Shown in pieces: positions 26,360-36,456 of a DNA stretch of 58,953 nt. Under the pieces are notes generated by a model. That model searched no databases, was not told where the DNA came from, and saw only the letters and a program-made list of their open reading frames with translations. A program made the position numbers and the translations under genes. The DNA is from Halobiforma nitratireducens JCM 10879. GTDB taxonomy: Archaea > Halobacteriota > Halobacteria > Halobacteriales > Natrialbaceae. The stretch covers positions 1 through 58,953 of the forward strand of contig NZ_AOMA01000067.1 of assembly GCF_000337895.1 (NCBI RefSeq), given 5' to 3'. The first letter of the stretch is position 1, and the number at the start of each line of letters is the position of its first letter.

Positions 26360-29300
26360 ATGACGATCACACCACCCACACGCGGAGACCCAGCGGACGA
26401 TCCGAACGCCGACTACGACTACCGTAGCGACGATGTCGAACGACCCGACCTCGTCGCCGAACTCGAGCGTCGCGTCACCGGCGACGTGCGGTTCGACTCC
26501 TACTCGCGACAGCTGTACGCCACCGACGCGAGCATCTACGAGGTGACGCCGATCGGCGTCGTCTTCCCGAAGACGACCGCCGACGTCGCCCGCGTCGTGA
26601 CTTACTGTGCCGACGAGGGGATTCCGGTCCTGCCGCGGGGCGGGGGAACCAGCCTCGCGGGCCAGACGGTCAACGAAGCCGTCGTCCTCGATTTCACGAC
26701 GTACATGGACGATGTCGTCGAGATCGACCCCGACGAACGACTCGCGACCGCCCAGACTGGAATCTACCTCGAGTCGCTCAACGAGAAACTCGAATCGCAC
26801 GACCTGAAGTTCGCGCCCGACCCAGCCTGGGGCGACAAGAGTGCCCTGGGCGGCGCGATCGGCAACAACTCGACGGGTGCTCACTCCCTGCAGTACGGAA
26901 AGACCGACGCCTACGTCGAGGAAGTCGAGGTCGTCCTCGCGGACGGTACCGTCACCACCTTCGGCGAGGTCGACATCGACGACCTCCCCGAGTTAGCCGA
27001 CGGCGACGACCTCGAGGCAGCGATCTACGCAGAGGTCGCACGGATTCTCGAGGAGAAAGGCGACCTCGTCGAAGAAGTGTATCCGGACCTCAAGCGAAAC
27101 GTGTCGGGGTACAATCTCGACTGGCTGGTCGATGATGCACGAGGCACCGAACGCGGTATCGGCGAACCCGACGCCGAGGGCGGCACGGTCAACCTCGCGA
27201 AACTGCTCTGTGGGAGCGAGGGGACGCTGGCGATCGTCACCGAAGCGACCGTCTCGCTCGAGACCGTCCCGGAGGAAAAGAGCATGGCGTTGCTGGCCTA
27301 CGATACAGTGCTCGATGCGATGGACGACGTCGAGCCGATCGTCGAGCACGACCCCGCCGCAGTCGAGGTACTCGACGACGTGATGATCGACCTCGCACGG
27401 GAGACGCCCGAGTTCGCCTCGGTCGCGGAGATGCTCCCCGAGGGGACCGCCGCGGTCCTGATCGTCGAGTTCTACGCCGACGACGTCGCGGACGGCAAAC
27501 GAAAGGTCGCGAACTTGCTTGCCGACCGCTGTCCGGACGCCGATCCCGAAGGCGAGGCCGACGACGAGGACGACGACGCGCGGACGATTACCGACGCCGA
27601 CGCCCTGGCGTTCGACGCCCTCGAGGCCTACGACGCCGACAGCCGCGCGAAGATATGGAAACTCCGCAAGTCCGGGCTCCCGATCTTGCTTTCGCGGACG
27701 ACCGACGAGAAACACGTCGCCTTCATCGAGGACACCGGCATTCCGCCGGAGAACCTCCGGGAGTTCGTCGCCGACTTCCAGGAAGTCCTCGAGGATCACG
27801 AGACCTACGCTAGCTTCTACGCCCACGCCGGCCCAGGCGTCCTTCACATCCGTCCGCTGGTGAACACGAAGACCCAGGGCGGACTCGAGGCGATGGAGGC
27901 GATCACCGACGACGTGACCGACCTCGTCGTCGAATACGACGGCTCCGTTTCGGGCGAGCACGGCGATGGCCGCGCCCGCACCCAGTGGAACCGGAAACTG
28001 TACGGCGACGAGATGTGGGAGACGTTCCAGGAGCTGAAGACGGTGTTCGACCCGGACTGGCTCCTGAACCCGGGACAGGTCGTCTTCCGCGAGGAGAACC
28101 CGACGGACATGACGGAGAACCACCGGTTCGGCCCGGACTACGAGTTCGACGCCGGCTTCGAGTCGAACCTCGAGTGGCACAACGACAATGGGTACCAGGG
28201 AATGGTCGAACTCTGTCACGGCTGTGGCGGCTGTCGCGGCGAGCAGTCGACTACCGGCGGCGTGATGTGTCCGACGTTCCGTGCCGAAGACGAGGAAATT
28301 CTCTCGACCCGCGGGCGTGCGAACGCCCTTCGTCAGGCGATGAGCGGTGAACTCGACGCCGACGAGCAGTTCAGCGACGAGTTCGTCGAGGAAGTGCTCG
28401 ACCTCTGTATCGGCTGTAAGGGCTGCAAACACGACTGTCCAAGCGGGGTCGACATGGCCAAGATGAAAGCCGAACTCACCTACGAGCACCACAAACGCCA
28501 CGGGACCTCGCTCCGGGACCGAATGTTCGCCAACTTCGAGAGCCTGGCGAAGCTCGGCTCGGCGACCGCGCCGCTGTCGAACTGGGCGACGAAAGTGCCC
28601 GGAAGCGGCCTCATCGCCGAAAAAGTCCTCGGCATCTCCCGCGAACGCGACCTGCCGACGTTCCGCCGGAACACCTTCGCGAAGCGGGTCGCCGACCACC
28701 GACCGGCGGTCTCCCCGACCGAGGCCGACCACAAGGTCGTCCTCGTCCCCGACGTCTACACCAACCACGAGTACCCCGAGGCCGGCGAGGCCGCACTCGA
28801 GGTGCTCGAGGCCGCCGGCGTCCACGTCGAGATTGCCGATCCGCGCGATGTCGGCCGACCGGCATACTCGAAGGGGATGCTCGACGAGGCAGCCGAGAAC
28901 GCGAACGACACCGTCCACGCGCTGTTGCCGTACGTCGAGGACGGCTACGACGTGGTGTTGATCGAACCGTCCGACGCCGTCATGGTCCAGTCGGACTACC
29001 TCGATCTCTTCGACCACGATGAGGTCCGGGCCGTCGCGGAGAACGCCTACGGCATCTGTGAGTATCTCGACCGGTTCGATCTCGATCGCGAACTCGCGTT
29101 TGCCGCCCCCGACGATCACCTCGCGTACCACGGCCACTGTCACCAGAAAGCCCACGCGAAGGATCACCACGCGGTCGGGGTTCTCCGCCGGGCTGGCTAC
29201 GCCGTCGATCCCCTCGACTCGACGTGCTGTGGGATGGCCGGCTCCTTTGGCTACGAAGCCGAACACTATTCGATGAGCATGGCCATCGCAGGCGTGCTCT

Positions 29301-29497
29301 ACGATCAGGTCGACGAGAGCGAGGGCGACCGCGTCGTCGCCCCCGGCGCGTCGTGTCGCACCCAACTCGAGGATCGACCCGGCGAGACCGCGGAGCCGCC
29401 GACGCCGATCGAGGTCGTCGCCGAGGCCCTCGAGGGCGGAGGCGTGGCCGGAACTGGGTCCGGGTCAGGGTCCGGAGCCGACGGCATCGGCCGCTAA
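26360..29497 (+). CDS. FAD-linked oxidase / Fe-S / CCG fusion (D-lactate dehydrogenase type)
   Basis: 1045 residues. FAD-binding-4 domain (about 50-260: VLPRGGGTSLAGQTVNEAVVLD, DPAWGDKSALGGAIGNNSTGAHSLQYGKT), FAD-oxidase C-terminal domain to about 570 (EYDGSVSGEHGDGRARTQW), then Fe-S motifs CHGCGGCRGEQ and CIGCKGCKHDCPSGVD (about 616-700). At the end, HGHCHQKAH and the CCG motif DSTCCGMAGSFGY complete a GlpC-like part. Such fusions oxidise D-2-hydroxyacids and pass electrons toward quinone. D-lactate is the likely substrate from context. The last 20 residues are a Gly/Ser tail. Confidence 0.92.
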   Translation: MTITPPTRGDPADDPNADYDYRSDDVERPDLVAELERRVTGDVRFDSYSRQLYATDASIYEVTPIGVVFPKTTADVARVVTYCADEGIPVLPRGGGTSLAGQTVNEAVVLDFTTYMDDVVEIDPDERLATAQTGIYLESLNEKLESHDLKFAPDPAWGDKSALGGAIGNNSTGAHSLQYGKTDAYVEEVEVVLADGTVTTFGEVDIDDLPELADGDDLEAAIYAEVARILEEKGDLVEEVYPDLKRNVSGYNLDWLVDDARGTERGIGEPDAEGGTVNLAKLLCGSEGTLAIVTEATVSLETVPEEKSMALLAYDTVLDAMDDVEPIVEHDPAAVEVLDDVMIDLARETPEFASVAEMLPEGTAAVLIVEFYADDVADGKRKVANLLADRCPDADPEGEADDEDDDARTITDADALAFDALEAYDADSRAKIWKLRKSGLPILLSRTTDEKHVAFIEDTGIPPENLREFVADFQEVLEDHETYASFYAHAGPGVLHIRPLVNTKTQGGLEAMEAITDDVTDLVVEYDGSVSGEHGDGRARTQWNRKLYGDEMWETFQELKTVFDPDWLLNPGQVVFREENPTDMTENHRFGPDYEFDAGFESNLEWHNDNGYQGMVELCHGCGGCRGEQSTTGGVMCPTFRAEDEEILSTRGRANALRQAMSGELDADEQFSDEFVEEVLDLCIGCKGCKHDCPSGVDMAKMKAELTYEHHKRHGTSLRDRMFANFESLAKLGSATAPLSNWATKVPGSGLIAEKVLGISRERDLPTFRRNTFAKRVADHRPAVSPTEADHKVVLVPDVYTNHEYPEAGEAALEVLEAAGVHVEIADPRDVGRPAYSKGMLDEAAENANDTVHALLPYVEDGYDVVLIEPSDAVMVQSDYLDLFDHDEVRAVAENAYGICEYLDRFDLDRELAFAAPDDHLAYHGHCHQKAHAKDHHAVGVLRRAGYAVDPLDSTCCGMAGSFGYEAEHYSMSMAIAGVLYDQVDESEGDRVVAPGASCRTQLEDRPGETAEPPTPIEVVAEALEGGGVAGTGSGSGSGADGIGR

Positions 29498-29609
29498 CCA
29501 CCGTCCTCGGCTCCTCTCGTATCTCGAGTATCTCGACGGTCGACTGGTGCCCGACCTGCTTCCTCGGTCGTCCGTACGCTTGCTACATTCGAAACGACAG
29601 CGAAGCCGA

Positions 29610-30065
29610 TCAATCGGGTCGGTCCGGCTCGATTTCGCTTCTGACGATGACGACGTCGTAGGTTCGCTCGGCCGCGACGGTCGCACCCACGCTGCTGATG
29701 TTGTTCACGATCCGGCCGGCGTTTTCGCTCCCGATGAACACCATCGAGGCGTCGACCTCTCGAGCGACCCGTCGAAGGCGCGTCGCGACCGTTCCCGGCG
29801 ACGCGTATCGATCGACGACCACGTGTCGAAAGTTCGCCTGGGGTACCGTATCGACGACGTCTTGGTGAACCCGGGACAGCACCGTCCGCAACGAAAACGA
29901 TTCGTCGTCCTCGAGCCAGCCCTTCTCGTGGGCGTACTCGGCGTTGCCCTTCGGGACGACGGTTACTGCGACCACGTCCTTCTCGAGGACTGTGCTGAAT
30001 CGATCGGCACGCAACAACGCGGCGCGGGATAGCGCCGTCCCGTCGAACGGGACGACGAACGTCAT
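29610..30065 (-). CDS. Universal stress protein (UspA family)
   Basis: 151 residues. It starts with the Usp strand FVVPFDGTALSRAALLRA and carries the helix-strand pair TVATRLRRVAREVDASMVFIGSENAGRIV. The usual ATP-binding G-x2-G-x9-G(S/T) motif is only partly present (GSENAGRIVNNISSVGATV), so nucleotide binding is uncertain. Convergent with the lactate dehydrogenase fusion. Usp genes near lactate genes occur in other haloarchaea by my recollection, but a functional link is unproven. Confidence 0.85.
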   Translation of the reverse strand: MTFVVPFDGTALSRAALLRADRFSTVLEKDVVAVTVVPKGNAEYAHEKGWLEDDESFSLRTVLSRVHQDVVDTVPQANFRHVVVDRYASPGTVATRLRRVAREVDASMVFIGSENAGRIVNNISSVGATVAAERTYDVVIVRSEIEPDRPD

Positions 30066-30266
30066 CGCCCGATCACCTTCATCGCGTCGTGACGATGTCG
30101 TTTCGGTATCGGTGCATCCGTCTTGGCGCTCTCGAATCGTGTTCGGATCATCCTGGTGTGGGTGGTCGGACGTGGGCTTCGGTCGATCGGTTCGATGTGT
30201 CGCGGCGAGTTCGAAGGGACGGAGTCTCCGGACTGCGGTGTCGGGCGACGGTGTCGTCGATCGCGT

Positions 30267-32627
30267 TCATGCGCGAGCGTCGGCATCGCGGTCGTCGGTC
30301 GTCGCCTCCGCGATCGGCAACCTGACGACGAAAATCGCCCCCCGCGGCTCGTTGTCCTCGACCCAGACTTCGCCGCCGTAGTCGTCGACGAGTTCTCGGA
30401 CCAGGTACAGGCCGATCCCGGTGCCGTCGCTTCTCAACCCCTTTTCGCCCTTGCCGAAGATTTCCTCCTTCTGAGAGTCCGGAACGCCAGGGCCGTCGTC
30501 CGCGATCCGGACGTGGACGTACCCGTCCTCGCGGTTCGAGTCGATCGTGACCGTCGGCACCGACGTATCGTTGTGCTGGATCGCGTTTTTCAGGAGATTC
30601 CGAAACACGGCATCGAGCATGTCGTTGCCGACGACCTCGACCGACGGCAGCGGTTGCTCGATCGTGACCGCAGCGTCTGGATAGGTCGAGCGAATCTCCG
30701 AGAGCTGGCGCTCGAGGGTCGCATCGAGTGCGATGCGCTGACTCTCGACCTCCGATCGGAGCATCACGTCCGCGAGATCGCGTGCAGTCGCCGTGAGTTC
30801 GATCGCGTTCTCGGTGCTTTCCCGGACGATCTCGAGGTGGTCTTTGCCGTCCTCGTCGACTGTTCGCTCCAGCATCTTCGCGTAGGCCTGGACGAGCTGG
30901 AGATCGTTGCGGATGTCGTGGCGAACGACCTGGTTGAGCACCTCGAGGTCGTCACGCTGCTCTTCGAGCTCCCGCTCTCGTTTCTTGCGTTCGGTCACGT
31001 CCTTGAAGACGACATCGAGGTACGTCTCCCCGTGTCGCTCGCGGCTGATGACGGTCACCTGTCCCCAGATGGTCCGGCCGTCGAGCGTCTCGAACGGGTG
31101 CTCGAACTCGACCGAGCCTTCCTCGAGCACCCGTTCGAACGATGGGGTGTCGTCGTCGCCCCAGAAATCGGCGACGGATATCTCGAGAAGCGCCGATTTG
31201 CTCTCCGCACCGGAGAGTTCGACCAGCCGCTCGTTGGCGTCGAGGATCCGGCCGTCGCCGGTCGGATCGAGCTGACAGACGCCGATCGGGAGCTGTCGCC
31301 AGAGGCGTTCGTAGCGTTCCAGTTCCCGGTTGCGCTCGGTCCGCTCGGTGATGTCGCGGGCCATCGTGATGAACCGCCGTTCGTCGCCGGCGTCGAAGTC
31401 GGTGACCCACACCTCCACGGGATACGTCGTCCCGTCGGCACGCTGGTGGACCCCTTCGAGGGAGAAGGTCTCACCGGCCGACAGCGATTCCCAGCCGTCA
31501 CGCAGCGTCTCGGGGTCGATCCCGACCGCTATGTCGAACACACTGGTTCCGATCAGTTCGTCCCGCGAGTAGCCAAGCAGCTCCGTGGCCGCGCGGTTCG
31601 CGTCGGTGATCGTACCGTCAGCGTCGTGGACGATGATACCGTCCGGAGCCTCGTCGAACAGCCCGCTGAGCCGGCGTTCACGACGCTCGAGGGTCTCGAC
31701 GTACTGTCTACGCTCGAGTTCGTACCCGACGCGTTCGGCCAGGGCCTCGACGATCGACCGCTGGAGTTCGATCTCGAGATCGTCGCGGGGTTCACGATCG
31801 GCGAAACAGAGCGCGCCGTAGCAGTCGTCGTCGACGGTCACGTGTGCCCCGACGTAACACCGGAGCCCGAACCGTTCGAACGCCGGATCGTCGTCCCACC
31901 CCTCCGCGAGCGCGTCCTGGAGGACGATCGGTTCGTCGGCCTCGAGCGTGTGTCGAGAGTACGTCTCCTCGAGTGGGTCGACCGCGCCGGGGTCGATAGC
32001 AGCGTGATCGCCGACGGCTGCGAGTATCTCCTGGGAATCGCCCTCGATCCGCGTCGCGTAGCCGATCGGATAGTCGAGCTGTTCGGCCGCAGTCTGCAGG
32101 AGTCGACCGATCGTCTCGGCTGCATCCCGATCGGGGTCGCCGTCGACCCGCTGTACCGCCCGCAAGGCCTCGGTCGCGCGCTCGAGTTGCTCGGTTACCG
32201 CCCGGTCGTCGACCGGTTCGTCCCGTTCGACGGACGACGGCCCTCCGTCGATCGCCTTCGAGGCGACGGCAGTTCGAACGCGGTTCAGGAGGACATCGGC
32301 ACGGCTTCGGATGTCGACGGCTCTGACGAAGGCGGTCACGTCTGACTCGAGCAGCGAGGGCGACGGTGCACCCTCGGTGACGGCGACGATCGCCGGCTCG
32401 CCACGAATCCCCTCGAGCCGGATCGACGGCTCGTCGTCGGTCTCGACAACGGCCTCGGCCGCCATCACCACGCAGTCGATACGCTGGTCGGACTCCGTCT
32501 GTGAGCCCGCGAGTCGTCCGTCGACGAGATCGGCCGACCGCACCCGAACCTCCCGTTCCGACAACTGCGATTGAGTTGTCGGTGGAACGGCATCCCCGAC
32601 CGTCAGTACCTCGAGCGTCCCCCTCAT
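30267..32627 (-). CDS. GAF/PAS sensor histidine kinase
   Basis: 786 residues from ATG 32627; upstream in-frame sequence is not haloarchaeal-like. In order: an N-terminal receiver-like or novel sensor segment (1-125), a GAF domain (about 160-300, YCYGALCFADREPRDDLEIELQ), PAS at about 320-430 (LFDEAPDGIIVHDADGTITDANRAA), and a second PAS at about 440-545. The phospho-acceptor motif NQVVRHDIRNDLQ follows (H570), then the ATPase domain with the N-box FRNLLKNAIQHN and G-boxes DDGPGV and GTGIGLYLV. It has no membrane segment, so it is cytoplasmic. No response regulator is adjacent, as is common in haloarchaea. Confidence 0.92.
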   Translation of the reverse strand: MRGTLEVLTVGDAVPPTTQSQLSEREVRVRSADLVDGRLAGSQTESDQRIDCVVMAAEAVVETDDEPSIRLEGIRGEPAIVAVTEGAPSPSLLESDVTAFVRAVDIRSRADVLLNRVRTAVASKAIDGGPSSVERDEPVDDRAVTEQLERATEALRAVQRVDGDPDRDAAETIGRLLQTAAEQLDYPIGYATRIEGDSQEILAAVGDHAAIDPGAVDPLEETYSRHTLEADEPIVLQDALAEGWDDDPAFERFGLRCYVGAHVTVDDDCYGALCFADREPRDDLEIELQRSIVEALAERVGYELERRQYVETLERRERRLSGLFDEAPDGIIVHDADGTITDANRAATELLGYSRDELIGTSVFDIAVGIDPETLRDGWESLSAGETFSLEGVHQRADGTTYPVEVWVTDFDAGDERRFITMARDITERTERNRELERYERLWRQLPIGVCQLDPTGDGRILDANERLVELSGAESKSALLEISVADFWGDDDTPSFERVLEEGSVEFEHPFETLDGRTIWGQVTVISRERHGETYLDVVFKDVTERKKRERELEEQRDDLEVLNQVVRHDIRNDLQLVQAYAKMLERTVDEDGKDHLEIVRESTENAIELTATARDLADVMLRSEVESQRIALDATLERQLSEIRSTYPDAAVTIEQPLPSVEVVGNDMLDAVFRNLLKNAIQHNDTSVPTVTIDSNREDGYVHVRIADDGPGVPDSQKEEIFGKGEKGLRSDGTGIGLYLVRELVDDYGGEVWVEDNEPRGAIFVVRLPIAEATTDDRDADARA

Positions 32628-32854
32628 GCCTACCAGTACCGACGTTACGAACAAAAATCTAGTAGTTTCTTCTCGGCATCCAAGAGGCCGTGAAGTATTT
32701 CCATAACGTGTGTTGAACGAATAGCTGTACTGGTTATTCGATTCGAGAAAGACGCGGCTGTGGAGAGACGAGTGAAAACCAGGTGAGAGTTTATAGCGGC
32801 GACCGCGGGTTCGAGAGGGGGCCCAGAGTCGGCGATGGTGGGAAGTCGGTCCGC

Positions 32855-33579
32855 TCACTCGAGTTCCGATCTGAACGCGTCGATCGCGTCGTCGTCACCG
32901 GCGGGCAACAGGTTGTCGCCGCGCCGGAACTCGAACGACGGCGCGGGATCGGTGACGATCTCGTCCGACCGTTCGACCGCGATGAGTGTCCAGTTCAGGT
33001 CCGGAAGCGACGTGTTCGCGACGGCTCGACCCGAGAGCGGATCGGCTTCGAACCGGACGATCTTCAGTTGTCGGTCGTAGGAGATGATCTCCTCTCGGAG
33101 TACGTCGACTACGAGCAACCGACCGATGATGTCGGGTAGGGTGAGAACGTAGTCGGCTCCCGCCCGGCGCACCTTGGTTTCGTTCGTCGAATCGTTTACC
33201 CGAACCACGATATCGATGTCGGCAGTCAGTTCACGCGCGACCAACACCCACCACGACGTGATCCGCGAGGTCCGTCTCCGTCGGCAGCGACGGCGAGAGC
33301 GTCTGCTCGAGGACGGGCTGGAAGGTACGGGAGAACGATAGACGAGATCAGGCCGGTACTGAGGTCCATCGTGACGACAAAGAGGTTGCCGACGACCGAC
33401 TCCAAGGGGGAGTCGGAGCCGTACCCGGTCCCGGTAAACGTCTCGACGACGACCTGCGTCGAGTGAAAATAGCTCGGCGAGCGGCCCTCGAAGACGACCA
33501 TGATGTAGTGATAGACCAGCGACGTGAGGAAGACGAGCACGACGATACCCGCGATCGTCTTCACCGCGCGTCGTTGCAC
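32855..33579 (-). pseudogene. Decayed potassium channel (ion channel plus TrkA domains)
   Basis: The first part (from 33579) encodes a two-helix pore with VETFTGTGYGSDSP, a K+-filter-like TGTGYG, then LFVVTMDLSTG. After this the frame shifts near 33325. Shifting by one base continues as FQPVLEQTLSPSLPTETDLADHVVVG, the expected linker into a TrkA-N domain. That domain is then cut short, and another frame at 33247 resumes with LVARELTADIDIVVRVND and a TrkA-C-like ending. The intact family is a single protein of about 350-400 residues. At least one frameshift and one deletion are needed, so the gene is dead unless recoded. Confidence 0.8.
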
Positions 33580-33711
33580 CGTTCCATGTGGCTCCGTTCT
33601 GTTCTCACGAGCCCGTAACGAACGTTCGTATCGACTGTCAGACCTCCTCGAGTCGGGACTCGCGGCTCCGTCCCGTTACGCTTTACCGCCACCGGCCCGA
33701 ATCGGCGGGCA

Positions 33712-35208
33712 ATGACTGCCCAAACCGTCCAGCAGGGCGACCTCGTGACCGTCATCGGCCTCGAGGTCCACGTCCAGCTGGAAACCGACACGAAGATCTT
33801 CTGTGGCTGTTCGACCGAGCCGACGGCAGAGCCAAACGAACACGTCTGTCCGGTCTGTCTCGGCTTACCCGGCGCGCTTCCCGTTCTCAACGAGGGGGCC
33901 GTCGAGGCAGCCGTCAAGATCGGCAAGGCGATCGACGCCGACATCCCCGAGGAGACGCGGTTCCACCGCAAGAACTACTACTACCCTGACCTGCCCAAGA
34001 ACTTCCAGATCACCCAGTACGACGAGCCGATCTGTGCCGATGGCGAACTCGAACTCTCCGTCGAAGGTGATCGTCGCACCGTCACCATCGAGCGTGCACA
34101 CCTCGAGGAAGACCCCGGAAGCCTCCAGCACGTCGGCGGGGGCGGGGGGATCGACTCGGCGGAGTACACACTGGTCGACTACAACCGTGCGGGAACGCCG
34201 CTGATGGAGATCGTCACCGCGCCCGACTTCCGCAGCCCCGACGAGGTACGAGCCTTCCTCGCCGAACTCGAGGAGGTACTGGAGTATCTGGGCGTCTTCG
34301 ACGCCGAACGCGACGGCAGCCTGCGCATCGACGCCAACCTCTCGATCATCCCCGGAGCGGAGATCGACGGCGACGATGTCGACGGGATCGGCGAGGACGC
34401 CCTCGAGGCCGCGAACCGCACGGAGGTCAAGAACATCTCGAGTCACAAGGGTGCCGAGAAGGCACTGGCCTACGAGGAGACGCGACAGAAAAACGCCATC
34501 CAGCGGGGCCGCGCGGTCGAACAGGAGACCCGCCACTGGGACGAGTCCCGCGGGATCACCGTCTCGATGCGCTCGAAGGAAGAGGAGAAAGACTACCGCT
34601 ACTTCGAGGAAGCCGACCTGCCGCCGCTGCAGGTCTCGGACTGGAAAGAAGAGATCGCGATTCCGGAACTCCCGCGGGCCCGCCGCGAGCGGTTCCAGGA
34701 AGAGTACGGGCTGAACGAGGAAGCCGCCTCCAAACTCACGTCCACGAAGCAGGTCGCGGACTTTTACGAGACCGTCGCGAGCGAGTTCGATCCCGACCTC
34801 GCGGCGACGTGGGTCGCGGACAACCTGCTCGGGGAACTCAACTACCGTGACATGGAGATCACGGAGATGGAGGGTCGTCTCGAGGAAGTCACTCGCCTCG
34901 TCGAACTCGTCGCCGAAGACGAGATTACGGCGAAAAACGCCCGCGAGACGGTCCTTCGGTCGATGCTCGACGACGGAAAAGGGCCCGACGAGATCGTCGA
35001 AGCGGAAGGACTCGGCAAGACCGACGAGAGTGAGGTCCAGGAAGCGGTCCTCGCGGCGATCGAGGAGAACCCCGACGCCGTCGAAGACTACGAGTCGGGC
35101 GACGACGGCGCGATCAACTTTCTCGTCGGCCAGGTGATGCAAAAGACCGGCGGCAGTGCCGACCCCGGCGACGTCAATCAGTTGCTCCGGGCCGAACTGG
35201 ACGGCTGA
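33712..35208 (+). CDS. gatB: Asp/Glu-tRNA amidotransferase subunit GatB
   Basis: 498 residues. Family signatures are visible: VIGLEVHVQLETDTKIFCGC, HVCPVCLGLPGALPVLNEGAVE, RKNYYYPDLPKNFQITQYDEPI and DYNRAGTPLMEIVTAPD. The C-terminal GatB/YqeY domain closes with FLVGQVMQKTGGSADPGDVNQLL. With GatA and GatC it converts misacylated Glu-tRNA(Gln) or Asp-tRNA(Asn) to the amide form. CTTTAC (33681) lies 28 bases before the ATG, a leaderless promoter. gatA and gatC are not in the window. Confidence 0.96.
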   Translation: MTAQTVQQGDLVTVIGLEVHVQLETDTKIFCGCSTEPTAEPNEHVCPVCLGLPGALPVLNEGAVEAAVKIGKAIDADIPEETRFHRKNYYYPDLPKNFQITQYDEPICADGELELSVEGDRRTVTIERAHLEEDPGSLQHVGGGGGIDSAEYTLVDYNRAGTPLMEIVTAPDFRSPDEVRAFLAELEEVLEYLGVFDAERDGSLRIDANLSIIPGAEIDGDDVDGIGEDALEAANRTEVKNISSHKGAEKALAYEETRQKNAIQRGRAVEQETRHWDESRGITVSMRSKEEEKDYRYFEEADLPPLQVSDWKEEIAIPELPRARRERFQEEYGLNEEAASKLTSTKQVADFYETVASEFDPDLAATWVADNLLGELNYRDMEITEMEGRLEEVTRLVELVAEDEITAKNARETVLRSMLDDGKGPDEIVEAEGLGKTDESEVQEAVLAAIEENPDAVEDYESGDDGAINFLVGQVMQKTGGSADPGDVNQLLRAELDG

Positions 35209-35324
35209 TCCCGTCGGTCGGTCGACCGTCCGGCCGAGACGTTGCTCGAGTTCGAGTCGGTGTCTCCCATTCGTTCGATCGCTCGCCGGGAGCGGTTACC
35301 AGCGTACCGTCCTGATATCCGTCG

Positions 35325-35333
35325 AATTAATAT
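35325..35333 (+). promoter_or_regulatory. TATA box of the MBL hydrolase gene
   Basis: AATTAATAT is centred 27 bases before ATG 35356. It supports the shorter start of this gene over the in-frame start at 35242. Confidence 0.55.
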
Positions 35334-35355
35334 CGTCAGGCCGATTGGCTGGCAC

Positions 35356-36363
35356 ATGGACCGCATCTCGCTGGGCAACGAGGAGTTCGAGGGGCGCAAC
35401 AATGCCTACTTGCTTGCGGACGACGCCGAGGGGTCGCTGGCGCTGGTCGACACCGGAGTCGCGACCCCCGGCGTCCGTTCGGACCTCCGGGAGGGGCTTG
35501 CCGAACGCGGCTACGAGTACGCCGACGTCGACGCTATCGTCCTGACACACTTCCATCCGGACCACTCCGGGCTGGCGGGCGAAATACAGGCCGAGAGCGA
35601 TGCCACCGTCTACGTCCACGAAGCCGATGCCCCGCTCGTCGAGGGCAGCGCCGACGCTCTCGAGGCTCTCGACGAACGTCGTCGCGAGTACCTCACACAG
35701 TGGGGCGTCCCCGAAGAACCGCGGAACGAACTGCTCGCGTTCCTCGAGGCCTCCGAGGGGATCGCGGGCGACCCCCTCGAGGCGACGCCGATCGAAGACG
35801 GCGACGTGCTCGAGGTCGGCGGATACCGACTCGAGGCCGTCCACGCGCCCGGCCACGCCGCCGGCCTGTGTTGCTTCGAGTTCGAAGCAGACGGCGGCCT
35901 CGAGGCGTTCGTCGGCGACGCCGTCCTCCCCGTCTACACCCCGAACGTGGGTGGTGCGGACGTCCGCGTCGACCGCCCGCTCGCGAAGTACCTCGAGACG
36001 CTCCAGCGGATCGCCGACCGGGAGTACGATCGGGTCTGGCCCGGCCACCGCGACCCTATCGACGACCCGACCGACCGTGCGCTGACGATTGCCGAACACC
36101 ACCGCGAGCGTACCGCGAACGTCCTCGACGTGCTCGAGGAGCACGGCCCGGCCGATCCCTGGACGGTTAGCGCCCACCTCTTTGGCGATCTCGAGGGTAT
36201 CCACATCCTCCATGGGCCCGGCGAAGCGTACGCGCATCTCGATCATCTCCGGCACGAGGGGGCCGTCGCCCTCGAGGATGGGGCGTACCGACTGCTCGAG
36301 GAGACCGACGAACTCGATCTCGACGACGTTCTATCGAGGCCGGAAACAGAGCCGAGAGCCTGA
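35356..36363 (+). CDS. MBL-fold metallo-hydrolase
   Basis: 335 residues from ATG 35356, chosen over an upstream in-frame start because of the TATA box at 35325. The zinc motif THFHPDHSG (HxHxDH) lies at about 64-72. Later ligands are in HAPGHAAG and FVGDAVLP, and WPGHRDP closes the site. A C-terminal winged-helix-like part (residues 245-330, VSAHLFGDLEGIHILHGPGEAYAHLDHLRHEGAVALEDGAYRL) matches LACTB2-type hydrolases. Substrate unknown. Confidence 0.88.
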   Translation: MDRISLGNEEFEGRNNAYLLADDAEGSLALVDTGVATPGVRSDLREGLAERGYEYADVDAIVLTHFHPDHSGLAGEIQAESDATVYVHEADAPLVEGSADALEALDERRREYLTQWGVPEEPRNELLAFLEASEGIAGDPLEATPIEDGDVLEVGGYRLEAVHAPGHAAGLCCFEFEADGGLEAFVGDAVLPVYTPNVGGADVRVDRPLAKYLETLQRIADREYDRVWPGHRDPIDDPTDRALTIAEHHRERTANVLDVLEEHGPADPWTVSAHLFGDLEGIHILHGPGEAYAHLDHLRHEGAVALEDGAYRLLEETDELDLDDVLSRPETEPRA

Positions 36364-36456
36364 TACGGATCGCTGTAACTGTGTACCGCCGATTGCTAGA
36401 ACGGGGTCGGCAATCGATTACAGTAAACCGTATGAGACGGGTCCTCGTCTTCTCGT

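Noticed and set aside
26993..29365. A 790-codon minus-strand frame opposite the FAD/Fe-S fusion
   Set aside because: Antisense shadow; no motif, and the forward gene has complete cofactor motifs.
30123..32345. A 740-codon plus-strand frame opposite the histidine kinase
   Set aside because: Antisense shadow; the kinase frame has H-, N- and G-boxes in order.
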